A stretch of DNA of 52,611 nucleotides, taken from the NCBI GenBank assembly GCA_021797635.1, contig JAJZZI010000023.1, positions 1 to 52,611 on the forward strand. The letters run 5' to 3'. Origin of the DNA: Bacillota bacterium (lineage in GTDB: Bacteria > Bacillota > Sulfobacillia > Sulfobacillales > Sulfobacillaceae). Shown here one piece after another: positions 29,298-39,007 of the stretch (its first letter is position 1; every line of letters begins with the position of its first letter). A model generated the notes under the pieces. The model had not been told where the DNA came from. It made no database searches and saw nothing but the letters and a program-made list of their open reading frames with translations. The position numbers and the translations under genes are program-made.

Positions 29298-30748
29298 TGT
29301 CGCCCGTGGATGATTCGGTTAAGGGTATGGCTGAACGGGTGAAGACGGGCCAGATTTCGGCTCAGTCGCTGGTTTCCTCCTGTTTTCAATACATTCGTCA
29401 AGTGGAACCAAAGGTCCACGCCCTCCTCGCTCATGATGAAGAGCTAGCTATGGAAAAGGCGCGCGCTTTGGACCGCTTGCCGTTAAGTGAGCGCAGAGAA
29501 TTGCGTTTGGCAGGCATTCCCTTGGTGGTTAAAGATAACCTTGTGACCGAGGACCTGGACACGACCGCCGGATCGCGTATTCTTGAGGGATTTCGCTCGC
29601 CTTATACGGCGAGTGTCGTCAAGCGGGCCGAGGAGCAGGGAGCCATCGTGGTCGCTAAGAGCAATTTGGACGAGTTTGGCATGGGATCATCCACGGAACA
29701 CTCCGTGTACGGTCCGACCATGAATCCATGGGATTTCAGTCGAGTGCCGGGAGGCTCGAGCGGCGGATCGGCTGCGGCGGTCGCCGCCGGGATGGCTCCC
29801 TTAGCGCTTGGTTCGGACACGGGCGGATCGATTCGACAGCCGGCGGCATTCTGCGGAATCGTGGGGATTAAGCCTACATATGGAAGGGTTTCACGGTACG
29901 GTCTGATTGCCTACGCATCCAGTCTGGATCAAGTAGGGCCGCTGGCACGGACGGTGGAAGACACGGCCTTGCTGCTGCAGGTCATCAGTGGACATGATCC
30001 GCTGGATGCCACCAGTGCCCAGATGCCCGTGCCTGACTATCTCGCCCAACTGGATCGCCCGCTCCAGGGCCTACGGGTAGGGGTGCCTCGAGAGTACTTT
30101 GGCGACGGCATCGATGCCAACGTTAAAATGGTGGTTGAGGACGTATTGGAACGGCTTAAGCAAGAGGGTGTCTCGATGGTGGAGATCGACATGCCGCATA
30201 CCCAATATGCCGTCGCCGCCTACTACCTGCTAGCCCCGGCGGAGGCATCGTCTAACCTCTCCCGCTTTGACGGAGTTCGCTATGGACTTCGAGTGCCTGC
30301 TGGCGATTTGCGTACCTTGTATCAAAGAACGCGAGCGCAAGGCATGGGGGATGAAGTACGCCGGCGCGTGTTATTGGGGACGCATGTTCTTTCGGCCGGA
30401 TACTACGACCAATATTACGTGAGGGCCCAGAAAGTGCGCGCGTTAATTCGTCGAGACTTTGAAAGGGCGTTTGAGCAGGTGGACTTGGTGGTGACACCTA
30501 GCGCGCCAGAACTGCCCTTTGCCTTGGGCTCGCGCGCGGATGATCCGATGAAGATGTACCTTTCCGATATTTGCACCGTGACCGCTAATTTAGCTGGATT
30601 GCCGGCCTTGTCCGTTCCGGCGGGATTCGAATCGGGGCTGCCGGTAGGCATTCAGTGGATAGGTCCGGCGTGGTCGGAGGACCTATTACTTCGGGTCGGA
30701 CGCATGGTCGAACGCGTGGTGGTTCGACCGCCGTGGCCAAAACTATAG
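29297..30748 (+). CDS. gatA: Asp-tRNA(Asn)/Glu-tRNA(Gln) amidotransferase subunit A
   Basis: Amidase-signature subunit that releases ammonia from glutamine. The 483 residues start at GTG 29297, overlapping the gatC stop by one base. The catalytic Lys lies in LVVKDNLVT (about residue 77) and the amidase signature GGSSGGSAAAVAAG with both catalytic serines lies at about 150-175. The C-terminal VTANLAGLPALSVPAGF is typical. Its presence implies indirect Gln-tRNA and/or Asn-tRNA formation, as in most Firmicutes. Confidence 0.96.
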   Translation: MSPVDDSVKGMAERVKTGQISAQSLVSSCFQYIRQVEPKVHALLAHDEELAMEKARALDRLPLSERRELRLAGIPLVVKDNLVTEDLDTTAGSRILEGFRSPYTASVVKRAEEQGAIVVAKSNLDEFGMGSSTEHSVYGPTMNPWDFSRVPGGSSGGSAAAVAAGMAPLALGSDTGGSIRQPAAFCGIVGIKPTYGRVSRYGLIAYASSLDQVGPLARTVEDTALLLQVISGHDPLDATSAQMPVPDYLAQLDRPLQGLRVGVPREYFGDGIDANVKMVVEDVLERLKQEGVSMVEIDMPHTQYAVAAYYLLAPAEASSNLSRFDGVRYGLRVPAGDLRTLYQRTRAQGMGDEVRRRVLLGTHVLSAGYYDQYYVRAQKVRALIRRDFERAFEQVDLVVTPSAPELPFALGSRADDPMKMYLSDICTVTANLAGLPALSVPAGFESGLPVGIQWIGPAWSEDLLLRVGRMVERVVVRPPWPKL

Positions 30749-30782
30749 GGCGGCGAGAGTTTCGATGACGGGAGGAGAGACT

Positions 30783-32240
30783 TTGCCGTATCAAGTAGTG
30801 GTGGGGCTTGAGGTGCATGTGGAATTAAAGACGAAGACGAAACTCTTTTGTCAGTGCGCCAATGCATTTGGCTCGGAACCGAACACACACACCTGCCCCG
30901 TGTGTCTTGCGATGCCAGGCGCGTTACCGGTGTTGAATCAAGCGGCGGTGGAGTTGGCGGTAAAAGCGGGAATCGCCCTGCAATGTACGATTCATTGCCA
31001 TTCCAAGTTTGACCGCAAGCAATATTTTTACCCCGATCTGCCGAAGGCTTACCAAATTTCGCAGTATGATCTTCCGTTTGCGGAGTGGGGTCACGTCAAC
31101 ATTGTCGCAGATGGCCAGAGAAAACAAGTGCGCATTCGTCGCATTCATATGGAGGAAGACGCAGGCAAGCTCAACCACCTCGGGCAAAGCTTAGAGCAAT
31201 CGGAGGGCTCACTTGTCGACCTAAACCGAGCTGGAGTGCCTTTGATCGAGATCGTTTCCGAACCTGACATGACTTCGGCGGACGAAGCCCGCCGGTATCT
31301 GACCGAATTGCGCGCGGTGTTAAGTTATTTGGACGTGTCGGACTTGCGGATGGAAGAGGGTTCCATGCGCTGTGATGCAAATGTCTCGCTGAAGCCCGAG
31401 GACTATACCGGGTCGCTCGAAGACTTACCGCGGGTTGAGGTGAAGAATGTGAACTCGATCCGAAACGTCGGTCGTGCCATTGAGTATGAAATTGAACGCC
31501 AAAGCGAGCGCCTTGCTCAGGGCCAACGGATCATTAAAGAAACCCGTGGCTTTGATGATGCTCGGGGTCGGACGTATAGTCAGAGAAGCAAAGAGGAAGC
31601 CAACGATTATCGATATTTTCCAGAACCAGATTTGCCCCCTTTAGTGCTCGATTCATCGTGGTTAGCGCGGCTGCAGGCAGCCTTGCCGATGTTGCCGGAT
31701 GCCTGGAGAGAGCGGTTGGAGAGCCTTGGCCTATCGGCTAACGAGATCGAAGTGCTGGTCCAAGATCCAAGCCAAATCCAGTTTCTTCAGGAAGCCATGG
31801 AGATGACCACTGAGGTCCGTGCGCTTACGCGCTGGATGTTGGCGGATATGCTCCGGCTCTTGAATGAGCGCGGCCTATCGTTTGCCCAAAGCCCGGTTCG
31901 CCCCGCGCAACTGGTCGAGCTCCTGAACTTCATCGCGGACGGCCGCATTTCGGGACGGATGGCCAAAGAAATTTTGGAAAACATGTTTGTCAGTGGCGAG
32001 TCCGCCGGGCAGCTGGTGGATCGGCTGGGAATGGCTCAGATTAGCGATGATGCGGTGCTGCGGGGGCAAGTGGCGGAAGTCATCGCCGAGCATGGTAAGG
32101 TCGTTGATGATTACCACTCCGGCAAGGAACGGGCCCTAGGGTTTTTGGTGGGCCAGGTCATGAAGCGCACCCGAGGGCAGGCGAGCCCCGAAGTGGTGAA
32201 CCGCCTGTTGAAAGAGGCACTGGGCAGCAGTGTCAGCTAG
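30783..32240 (+). CDS. gatB: Asp-tRNA(Asn)/Glu-tRNA(Gln) amidotransferase subunit B
   Basis: Kinase and tRNA-binding subunit of the transamidosome. I prefer TTG 30783, just after GGAGGAGA, giving 485 residues opening MPYQVVVGLEVHVEL, the standard GatB start; ATG 30765 adds six residues. It carries zinc-site cysteines (FCQCANAF and CPVCLAMPG), HCHSKFDRKQYFYPDLPK, and the C-terminal YqeY-like tail domain ending near GRMAKEILENMF. It is the last gat gene and overlaps the next gene by 11 bases. Confidence 0.95.
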   Translation: MPYQVVVGLEVHVELKTKTKLFCQCANAFGSEPNTHTCPVCLAMPGALPVLNQAAVELAVKAGIALQCTIHCHSKFDRKQYFYPDLPKAYQISQYDLPFAEWGHVNIVADGQRKQVRIRRIHMEEDAGKLNHLGQSLEQSEGSLVDLNRAGVPLIEIVSEPDMTSADEARRYLTELRAVLSYLDVSDLRMEEGSMRCDANVSLKPEDYTGSLEDLPRVEVKNVNSIRNVGRAIEYEIERQSERLAQGQRIIKETRGFDDARGRTYSQRSKEEANDYRYFPEPDLPPLVLDSSWLARLQAALPMLPDAWRERLESLGLSANEIEVLVQDPSQIQFLQEAMEMTTEVRALTRWMLADMLRLLNERGLSFAQSPVRPAQLVELLNFIADGRISGRMAKEILENMFVSGESAGQLVDRLGMAQISDDAVLRGQVAEVIAEHGKVVDDYHSGKERALGFLVGQVMKRTRGQASPEVVNRLLKEALGSSVS

Positions 32241-33147
32241 ACGTCCGCCTGCACTACGGCCAGGTTCACGTATTCGCATCGTAGCACCGGCTGGCGCGGT
32301 TAGCCGGGCGCGCCTAGAGGAGAGCTTTTTAAGCTTAAAGAGCCTGGGATTTGTGGTCAGCCTGGGGGATCACCTATGGCAACGCCAAGGTTATTTGGCG
32401 GGCAGCGACGCCATGAGGGCGCACGACCTTGAGATGGCGTTAACGGACGACGCCATCGACGGCGTGTTCTTGGCCAGAGGGGGATGGGGCACGATGCGAA
32501 GCTTGGCTTTGGTCGATGTTCAGCGAGTGGCGGGGTCGCGTCCCAAGGTGGTGCTCGGCTATAGTGATATCACGGCGCTGCACGCCTTTTTAGAGCGGTT
32601 GGGATGGGTGACTTTTCATGGACCGATGGCGGAAGCGGACTGGCAAACATTCAATGGTCAAGAGGCGCTGCGGATCCTGCAAGGGGGGTCTGGGCTGATT
32701 GGCTCGAGTGCTTTGGAGCATTTGTGCCAAGGAAGCCAGCCGTCTGCCGAGGTATGTGCCCCATTTGTGGGAGGGAACCTTTCCGTGGTTTGTTCTCTTC
32801 TCAAGACCCCGTTTGAAATCGCCGTGGCCGACCGGGTTTTGTACCTAGAGGAAGTGAACGAGCCGCCCTATCGCATTGATAGGATGATGACGCAACTTCG
32901 CCTAGCGGGCATTTTGAACCGAGCGCGGGCCGTGGTTTTTGGTGAAGCCACGAATTGCCGGGCCGATCCGGAATTGGAAGATTATAGCGCAAAAGATGTC
33001 GTGGTCCAGCAGTGCCAAGCAGCGGGGGTCGACTTGTTTTGGGGCCTTGCCGCAGGACATGGGCCCGTCAAGTGGACGCTTCCACTGTCATGGCCGCTGA
33101 CCATTGAAAACGGATGGGTGCGGTTGGAGGAGCCTTCAGTCATTTGA
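32230..33147 (+). CDS. LD-carboxypeptidase, S66 family (LdcA/MccF-like)
   Basis: Serine peptidase that trims the terminal D-Ala from murein tetrapeptides, or in the MccF branch cleaves peptide-nucleotide antibiotics. The 305 residues have the S66 triad: nucleophile Ser112 in LGYSDITAL, Glu207 in LYLEEVNEPPYRIDRM, and His277 in AAGHGPVKW. There is no signal peptide, so it is cytoplasmic and probably serves wall recycling. It starts at GTG 32230 within the end of gatB, an unexpected operon partner. Sequence alone does not separate the LdcA and MccF roles. Confidence 0.92.
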   Translation: MSARRPPALRPGSRIRIVAPAGAVSRARLEESFLSLKSLGFVVSLGDHLWQRQGYLAGSDAMRAHDLEMALTDDAIDGVFLARGGWGTMRSLALVDVQRVAGSRPKVVLGYSDITALHAFLERLGWVTFHGPMAEADWQTFNGQEALRILQGGSGLIGSSALEHLCQGSQPSAEVCAPFVGGNLSVVCSLLKTPFEIAVADRVLYLEEVNEPPYRIDRMMTQLRLAGILNRARAVVFGEATNCRADPELEDYSAKDVVVQQCQAAGVDLFWGLAAGHGPVKWTLPLSWPLTIENGWVRLEEPSVI

Positions 33148-34505
33148 TGAAGCCTAGTCAGCAAGAACTGACCATTTTACGGATGGGTCAAAATGGCGAG
33201 GGCGTGGCTGCCTTGGTCGACGGGCGCGTGGCCTTTGTTTCTGGGGCGTTGCCGGGGGAGCAGGTAACGGCCGAGGTCACCGAGGTCCGTAAAAACTTTG
33301 TGAGGGCTCGTACGCTACGACGGCATACGTCGAGCCCCGATCGCGAAATCCCACCTTGTCCCGTGTTTGAATCTTGCGGCGGATGCGCGTTCCAGCACTG
33401 GGCCTATGCCTCTGAACTAAAGTATAAGGAGTCTCGGATTAAGGAGAGCTTAAAGCGAATTGGTCACTTTGACCAGGTTGCCATCGCTCCCATAATCGGT
33501 GCCCAGCACCCATACAACTATCGCAATAAGGGGCAATTTCCGTGGGCAATAGGACCAGACGGACGGGCGATGCTGGGTCTGTTCGCCCGTGGTAGTCACC
33601 AGGTGGTCGAGGTGCAAGAATGCGCCATCCAGGATGGCCTTACCAATCGCGTGCTTGCGGCTGCATCCAAGATCGCCAACCGGATGGTTTTGCCCGTCTA
33701 CCAGGAAACCGCCGATGCGGGAGTTTTGCGCCATCTGTTAGTGCGGAGCAGTAAGGATGGAAAGAGAGCGTTGGCGGCTCTGGTCGTTCGCCGATGGGAC
33801 GCTCGTGTCGTCGCTATGGCCCAGCACCTGATGGAGGCCGTTCCCCAACTGGTGGGGGTGGTGGCTAATCTTAATCCTCGTCAGACCAATGTGGTGCTGG
33901 GACGGGAGACGATACCCTTAGCGGGTGAGTCATCGCTGGTCGATGAAATTTTAGGCCAACGCTTTCGACTTTCGGCAAGTACGTTTTTTCAGGTGAACCC
34001 TGAGCAGGTGGAACCCCTGTACCGGACGGTGCAAAACGCCATTCAGCCCGGTACCGCGAGGGTCTGGGATTTGTACGCCGGGGTCGGTACCCTGGCCTGT
34101 CTGGTGGCTCCGCAGGTCGAAAGCGTCTGGGCGGTGGAGGTCAATCCTGAGTCTGTGGATGCCGCTCGGGCGAACGCCGAGTTAAACGGACTAAAGAATC
34201 TTGCCGTCGAAGCGATGCCCGTGGAAATGGCCCTGCGAAAGATCCCCTCGTCAGCGCCCCAGCCTGACGCGGTCATCGTGGACCCTCCTCGAAGCGGACT
34301 CCGGCAAGAGACGTTGGAGGGAATGGTCGGGCTCAAAGCACGGCAGTTGATCTATGTTAGTTGTAATCCCAATACCTTGGCGCGAGACCTAGAAAAACTA
34401 CACGATGGCGGCTATCGCATCGAGGGAGTTCAGCCCGTGGACATGTTTCCGCGTACGGACCATGTGGAATCGGTCACGGTGCTGCGACGTCCTTCGCTCG
34501 CTTAG
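33147..34505 (+). CDS. 23S rRNA (uracil-C5)-methyltransferase, RlmCD/RumA family
   Basis: SAM-dependent enzyme making 5-methyluridine in 23S rRNA. ATG 33147 shares its A with the upstream stop (TGATG) and gives 452 residues. An N-terminal TRAM domain (about 1-60) is followed by the 4Fe-4S motif with Cys71, Cys77 and Cys80 (CPVFESCGGC) and a later Cys in EVQECAIQ. The SAM site is LYAGVGTLACL, with DPPRSGL and the catalytic Cys in YVSCNPNTLARDL. Bacillus RlmCD methylates two sites; which uridines this one modifies is not known. It converges on the permease gene and shares bases with its stop. Confidence 0.93.
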   Translation: MKPSQQELTILRMGQNGEGVAALVDGRVAFVSGALPGEQVTAEVTEVRKNFVRARTLRRHTSSPDREIPPCPVFESCGGCAFQHWAYASELKYKESRIKESLKRIGHFDQVAIAPIIGAQHPYNYRNKGQFPWAIGPDGRAMLGLFARGSHQVVEVQECAIQDGLTNRVLAAASKIANRMVLPVYQETADAGVLRHLLVRSSKDGKRALAALVVRRWDARVVAMAQHLMEAVPQLVGVVANLNPRQTNVVLGRETIPLAGESSLVDEILGQRFRLSASTFFQVNPEQVEPLYRTVQNAIQPGTARVWDLYAGVGTLACLVAPQVESVWAVEVNPESVDAARANAELNGLKNLAVEAMPVEMALRKIPSSAPQPDAVIVDPPRSGLRQETLEGMVGLKARQLIYVSCNPNTLARDLEKLHDGGYRIEGVQPVDMFPRTDHVESVTVLRRPSLA

Positions 34506-35923
34506 CCAGCACCATGGTGACGAATGATGCGGTGGCCAAAGAGAATCCAGACAGCCCAGGTCAAGCCGATTACCCCAATACCGACTACGACCCCAACGAG
34601 TTCCCCCTTGGCCAGGAAGGCAAATCCCATGGCCATGATGACGAAGACCATGACCAAGATGGTGCTCACCGGAAAGCCCAGTTGTCGATATTTTAGATGG
34701 TGAGGATGGTGCTTTTGGAGATATGGACGATATTTGAGTTGGGTGAGTAAGACCATGAGCCAGATGAACATGGCCTGAAAACCCGTGGCCGTGACCAAAT
34801 AGGCATAAGCCTGTTTTGGAAGGGCGTAAGCCAGCCCGATGGTGAAGGCAAGCAGGCCGGCGCTGGCCAAGATAGCAAAAGCAGGTTGCCCCTTCGCATT
34901 CAACTTGCCTAGCCAAGGTGGGGCTTGATGGTCCTTGGCCAGTCGGTAGAGAACGCGCACGTTGGAGTACAGTGCGGCATTCATGGTGGACAGCACGGCA
35001 AATAACAAAACCAGGTTCATGGCGAAAGCTGCCCCGGGGACGGAAACGGATTTTAGCGCGATAGTAAATGGGCTGACGTTGGGCACGTAGCGATTCCACG
35101 GCATCAAACTGAGAATTAGGAAGATGGAGCCGAGATAAAGCACAAAGACGATGATCGAGGTGCTACGCACGGCGGTCGGGATGACCTTGGCCGGACTTTT
35201 GCTCTCTGCCGCAGCCAGCCCGATGACTCCGGTGCCAGCATAGGCAAACAGCACCAAGAGCATGGTCGGAGCGGCAGCCAGCCAGCCGTGCGGCAACCAG
35301 CCTCCGTGTGCGGTAATGTCGATGAGCGGATTCATCGAGAGATGCGTATGGGCAGAGGCAGGCAGGATGTGGAGCAAGGCGCCGATGCCGACCGCCAGGA
35401 AAAGCGCAACCGCTAAAGTCTTGACTCCCGCCATCACGTCCTCAATGGTGCCAAATCCCCGGACGCTAAGGAAGTTTACGCCAATAATGAGCGCGGAGTA
35501 GACTAGCGACCATATCCAAAGGGCCACCCCTGGGAACCAGAACTTGGTAAAGAGTGCAGCGGCGGTAACTTCACTAGACATGGTTAAGACGCTGGAAAAC
35601 CAGAAGATCCAGCCAGAGACAAATGTCCACCCCGGACCCAACACCTTTTCCGTATAGACGAGGAACGAGCCCGGGCTGGGCGTGGCGACAGACATTTCGG
35701 CGAGGGCCGTGATTTCAAAATACATGGCCACCACGGCAACCCCAAAGAAGATGAGAATCACCGGTCCGGCGCTGCGAATGGCAAGACCACTAGCTAGAAA
35801 GAGACCGGAACCCATGATACCGCCGATAGTCAGTAAGGTCAGCGTGGGTGCGGTGAGATCGCGTTGAAATGTGTGGTGTTTATGTTTAGACTGAGGTTTA
35901 AGGCCTTTATGCTTGATGCTCAT
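34502..35923 (-). CDS. APC-family amino acid permease
   Basis: A 473-residue protein with about twelve membrane segments. I start it at the ATG complementary to 35921-35923, behind a GGGGG-type site; the open frame extends further but into hydrophilic non-homologous sequence. The conserved TM1 motif LTIGGIMGSGLFLASG and TM3-like AEMSVATPSPGSFLVYTEKV mark the APC amino acid/polyamine superfamily. Substrate is not predictable. It is divergent from the thioesterase and its TAA lies within the TAG of the convergent methyltransferase. Confidence 0.92.
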   Translation of the reverse strand: MSIKHKGLKPQSKHKHHTFQRDLTAPTLTLLTIGGIMGSGLFLASGLAIRSAGPVILIFFGVAVVAMYFEITALAEMSVATPSPGSFLVYTEKVLGPGWTFVSGWIFWFSSVLTMSSEVTAAALFTKFWFPGVALWIWSLVYSALIIGVNFLSVRGFGTIEDVMAGVKTLAVALFLAVGIGALLHILPASAHTHLSMNPLIDITAHGGWLPHGWLAAAPTMLLVLFAYAGTGVIGLAAAESKSPAKVIPTAVRSTSIIVFVLYLGSIFLILSLMPWNRYVPNVSPFTIALKSVSVPGAAFAMNLVLLFAVLSTMNAALYSNVRVLYRLAKDHQAPPWLGKLNAKGQPAFAILASAGLLAFTIGLAYALPKQAYAYLVTATGFQAMFIWLMVLLTQLKYRPYLQKHHPHHLKYRQLGFPVSTILVMVFVIMAMGFAFLAKGELVGVVVGIGVIGLTWAVWILFGHRIIRHHGAG

Positions 35924-36008
35924 AGCAATCCCCCTAGGTCGTCTTGCCTGGCTACCTTTAGCATGAGAGTTTTGTTTGGACCTTATTCTCTGAGATCGGG
36001 GATGACCG

Positions 36009-36500
36009 ATGCTGCAATCGCCCAAGACGGTGGCTGAGTCGCGAACGGAGATGACGGAGTTGGCTTTGCCCGGCGATGCCAATCCGCTGGGCAATATCTT
36101 AGGTGGGCGCGTCATGCACTGGATCGACTTAGCTGCAGCGATGGCGGCGGCGCGCCATGCTGGTCAAGTCGCCGTGACGGCATCGATGGATCGTGTCAAC
36201 TTTCTAAATCCCATCAAAGTAGGCCAAGTGGTGCATCTGGTGGCGGAACTGACGTGGGTTGGACGCACGTCGATGGAAGTAAGGGTTGAGGTTTCTAGCG
36301 AAGATCTATTGAGCGGTCGAGTGCAGCCCACTAGCACGGCCTTTTTAAGTTTTGTCGCCGTTGCAGGGGACGGTCAGCCCGTCTTGGTACCGAGGCTGCG
36401 GTTGATTTCGCCTAAAGAGGAAGAACGGTTTCGTGCTGCGGAACGCAGGCAACAGGAACGACTGCGCGATCGCAACAAGCCGGATGACCCGCCCTCCTGA
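36009..36500 (+). CDS. acyl-CoA thioesterase, hotdog fold
   Basis: Hydrolyses acyl-CoA to free acid and CoA. The 163 residues hold one hotdog domain with the family pattern LPGDANPLGNILGGRVMHWID (catalytic Asn/Asp region, about 20-40) and RVNFLNPIKVGQVVHL, as in YkhA/YciA-type thioesterases. The C-terminus is a charged tail (PKEEERFRAAERRQQER). ATG 36009 is likely. It is divergent from the permease; chain-length preference is unknown. Confidence 0.9.
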   Translation: MLQSPKTVAESRTEMTELALPGDANPLGNILGGRVMHWIDLAAAMAAARHAGQVAVTASMDRVNFLNPIKVGQVVHLVAELTWVGRTSMEVRVEVSSEDLLSGRVQPTSTAFLSFVAVAGDGQPVLVPRLRLISPKEEERFRAAERRQQERLRDRNKPDDPPS

Positions 36501-37300
36501 GGAGCAAGGCAGTTGTAACCTTAAGCGATCACTAGTCTCTTGGTCCTTCAACCCGGAGCTGCTCTGAAATGTCTTGTCGAATCCTCCATAAACCCCAAAT
36601 AGTCCATCCATCGGCAAACCCAAAAACTCATCCATGAGACCTGTAGGAATATGCAGGTATCACTGTGGCTCGAAAGTTCCCGCATTCTTAGTTGGCGGAG
36701 GGTTAAGGATCGGAGGAGCGGTGCATTTTGATGCCGTCTAGCCTTGGTCGTGTCATCTAACCTCAGCGATCGATAACGATAACGTACCTAGCTCCTTGCC
36801 TTGGCCGATTGAGCCAAGAAACCACGGGGCTTGTTCCTTTATCGCCACAGGGACGGGGGGTTGCCACCGTGGCCGACAATGCACCAAGAGTCCAAAGGAT
36901 GACCCACATTCGAGAAAAAACACGATATCAGATGATGAATGGTACTCCGCCAGTTCTGAACGGCGCATTGGTTTTGGGGGGTTCGCTTGCAAGACTCAAG
37001 GCAAGAAAACGATGGACATAAGGTGCGGGTTGTCGACCAAGCGACCATTCCCGACATTGACTTGAGGTTCGGGTCGTCGCCGAGGAGAATAGGGCGAAGG
37101 GTGGTCCAAAAAGGTTCCATAATGATCCAAAGTGGTGCGTGATTGCCTAAAGCGCAACAAGAAGGAGATTTGCTACAGGTAGCGAATTACTCTCCTGCCG
37201 ACGATGGGTGAAGCAGCCTGGCTCATGAGTACCACCATGAACCTGCTTTACGCGAATACCGCGCCACAGCTGTCGTACGGCCTAGGAGGGTTTACGAGCG
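36501..37300. other. 800-bp gap with no supportable gene
   Basis: No frame shows a ribosome binding site with consistent coding bias. Around 37105-37146 a roughly 21-base imperfect direct repeat (units beginning TCCAAA at 37105 and 37126) recalls the repeated ends of IS21-type elements, but no transposase is present. The solute-binding protein's ribosome binding site AGGAGGG lies near 37283. Confidence 0.45.
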
Positions 37301-38962
37301 ATGAAAGCAACAATCGCGATGGGAGCAGCCTTAACCTCATCATTACTCTTGATTGGGGCAGGCATGGGCGTCGTTGGCGCTAAGACGGTCAGCGCTGCCA
37401 ACGGCATGGGCAAGAGGGCGTTGGTCGTGGGTGACCAAGATGGATCCCCGGGATATACGGAGAACTTTAACCCCTTTTCGGTGAATGCGCTAAACGGCAT
37501 CATGTTTATGTATGAGCCCATGTACGAGGTGGATGGCATCACGGGAAAGCAAATTCCGTGGCTGGCCACCGCTTACAAATGGGTGAACAACACGACCTTG
37601 CAATTTACCATGCGACAGGGCGTCAAGTGGTCGAACGGAAAACCGTTTACGGCGCAAGATGTCGTGTTTACGTTTAACCTACTCAAAAAATATAAAGCAG
37701 CCGACGTCAATGGCATCTGGACTTTCCTAAAGTCGGTGTCGTCTTCGGGGAACGTGGTGACGTTTAATTTCTCCAGGCCTAATGTGCCTGGTTGGCAATA
37801 TATCGCTCAACAGCAGATCGTCTATCCTCCGCAGTTTCAACATGTAAACCCCGTAACCTTTACCGACACCCATCCCGTAGTCACCGGGCCTTATGTGGTG
37901 GGATCCTTCAATCCCAGCCAATATACGTTGAGGATGAATCCTCTGTATTGGCAGCGCAACCTCATTAAGGTTCCTGCGGTCACGGAAATCGCGCTCTCCA
38001 GCAACCAAACCAGCGACTTGCAAATGTCTCAGGGGAAATTTGACGAAGCTATCTTGTTTGAACCAGGTATTCAAAAGGCGTACGTAGATAAGAACCCGAA
38101 GGCGTACCACTATTGGTTTCCTTTGTCCTCGCCTACGGCGCTGTCCTTCAATTTGACCAAGGCGCCGTTTAACAATGTCAAATTTCGGCAGGCAATGGCA
38201 TACGCCATTAACAAACAGGCGATTTACAAACAGGGCGAATATGGCTATGAGCCACCCGCAAACCAGTCGTTGTTGCCACCAGAGCTAAACAAAAAGTGGT
38301 TGAATCCGAGTTTAGCCAAGAAATATGCCTACAACTACAACCCGAAAAAAGCGCTGTCCCTTCTGGAGTCGATCGGCTATCACAAGAAGAACGGCCAATT
38401 GGTTGGGGCGAACGGTAAACAGGTGAGCTTTACCCTAGAGTGTCCGACGGGATGGACGGACTATATTCAGGACATGGCCATCATCCAAGGGGATCTCGCT
38501 AAACTAGGCATCAAGGTCATCACCGAGACGCCGTCGGTGGCGACCGATTACAATGATGTGGAGACGGGGCACTACCAGGCGGCGATGGTCTACGGTTGGA
38601 CGGAGTCAAACCCCTACTACGTGTACGACTACATCATGTCATCGTCGGCATCAGCGCCAGTAGGCCAGGCCACGACCTTTAATGCCAACAGCGAGCGCTT
38701 TAATAATCCTGCCGCGAACAAGCTGATTGCCGAGTTGGCAGCGACGACCAATGTGGCTAAGCAGCACCAAATCGTCACCCAGTTGGAAAAGATCAGTTTC
38801 ACTCAAGTTCCCATTGTGGCCTTGGTGTCGGGGGCAGCCTGGAATGAGTACCAGACCAATCATTACGTCGGCTGGCCCACCGCCAAGAACCCCTACGCTA
38901 ATCCTCAACTAAGCACCATCAACGCATTGTTGGTCATCACGCACCTTCGCCCGGTAAAATAG
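37301..38962 (+). CDS. extracellular solute-binding protein family 5 (peptide/nickel type)
   Basis: Ligand-capture subunit of an Opp/Dpp-type ABC importer. The 553 residues begin with a signal peptide whose cleavage is predicted after VSAANG or nearby; there is no lipobox cysteine, so it is not an ordinary lipoprotein. Family 5 features are WLATAYKWVNNTTLQFTMRQ, GVKWSNGKPFTAQDVVFTF, and the later AYAINKQAIYKQGEYG. It is monocistronic with its own terminator. It may work with the OppD/OppF-like pair at 26,965-28,946, but the permeases must lie elsewhere. Confidence 0.92.
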   Translation: MKATIAMGAALTSSLLLIGAGMGVVGAKTVSAANGMGKRALVVGDQDGSPGYTENFNPFSVNALNGIMFMYEPMYEVDGITGKQIPWLATAYKWVNNTTLQFTMRQGVKWSNGKPFTAQDVVFTFNLLKKYKAADVNGIWTFLKSVSSSGNVVTFNFSRPNVPGWQYIAQQQIVYPPQFQHVNPVTFTDTHPVVTGPYVVGSFNPSQYTLRMNPLYWQRNLIKVPAVTEIALSSNQTSDLQMSQGKFDEAILFEPGIQKAYVDKNPKAYHYWFPLSSPTALSFNLTKAPFNNVKFRQAMAYAINKQAIYKQGEYGYEPPANQSLLPPELNKKWLNPSLAKKYAYNYNPKKALSLLESIGYHKKNGQLVGANGKQVSFTLECPTGWTDYIQDMAIIQGDLAKLGIKVITETPSVATDYNDVETGHYQAAMVYGWTESNPYYVYDYIMSSSASAPVGQATTFNANSERFNNPAANKLIAELAATTNVAKQHQIVTQLEKISFTQVPIVALVSGAAWNEYQTNHYVGWPTAKNPYANPQLSTINALLVITHLRPVK

Positions 38963-38972
38963 TCAGATTGAC

Positions 38973-39007
38973 AACGACTCGGACCTGCCCTAGCGGTCCG
39001 AGTCGTT
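38973..39007 (+). terminator. intrinsic terminator of the binding-protein gene
   Basis: A perfect 13-bp stem, AACGACTCGGACC at 38973-38985 with GGTCCGAGTCGTT at 38995-39007, followed by TGTTGTT. It starts 11 bases after the stop codon. Confidence 0.88.

Noticed and set aside
36753-37120. Minus-strand frames of 79 and 93 codons
   Set aside because: No starts with ribosome binding sites, odd composition, and they overlap each other in different frames.
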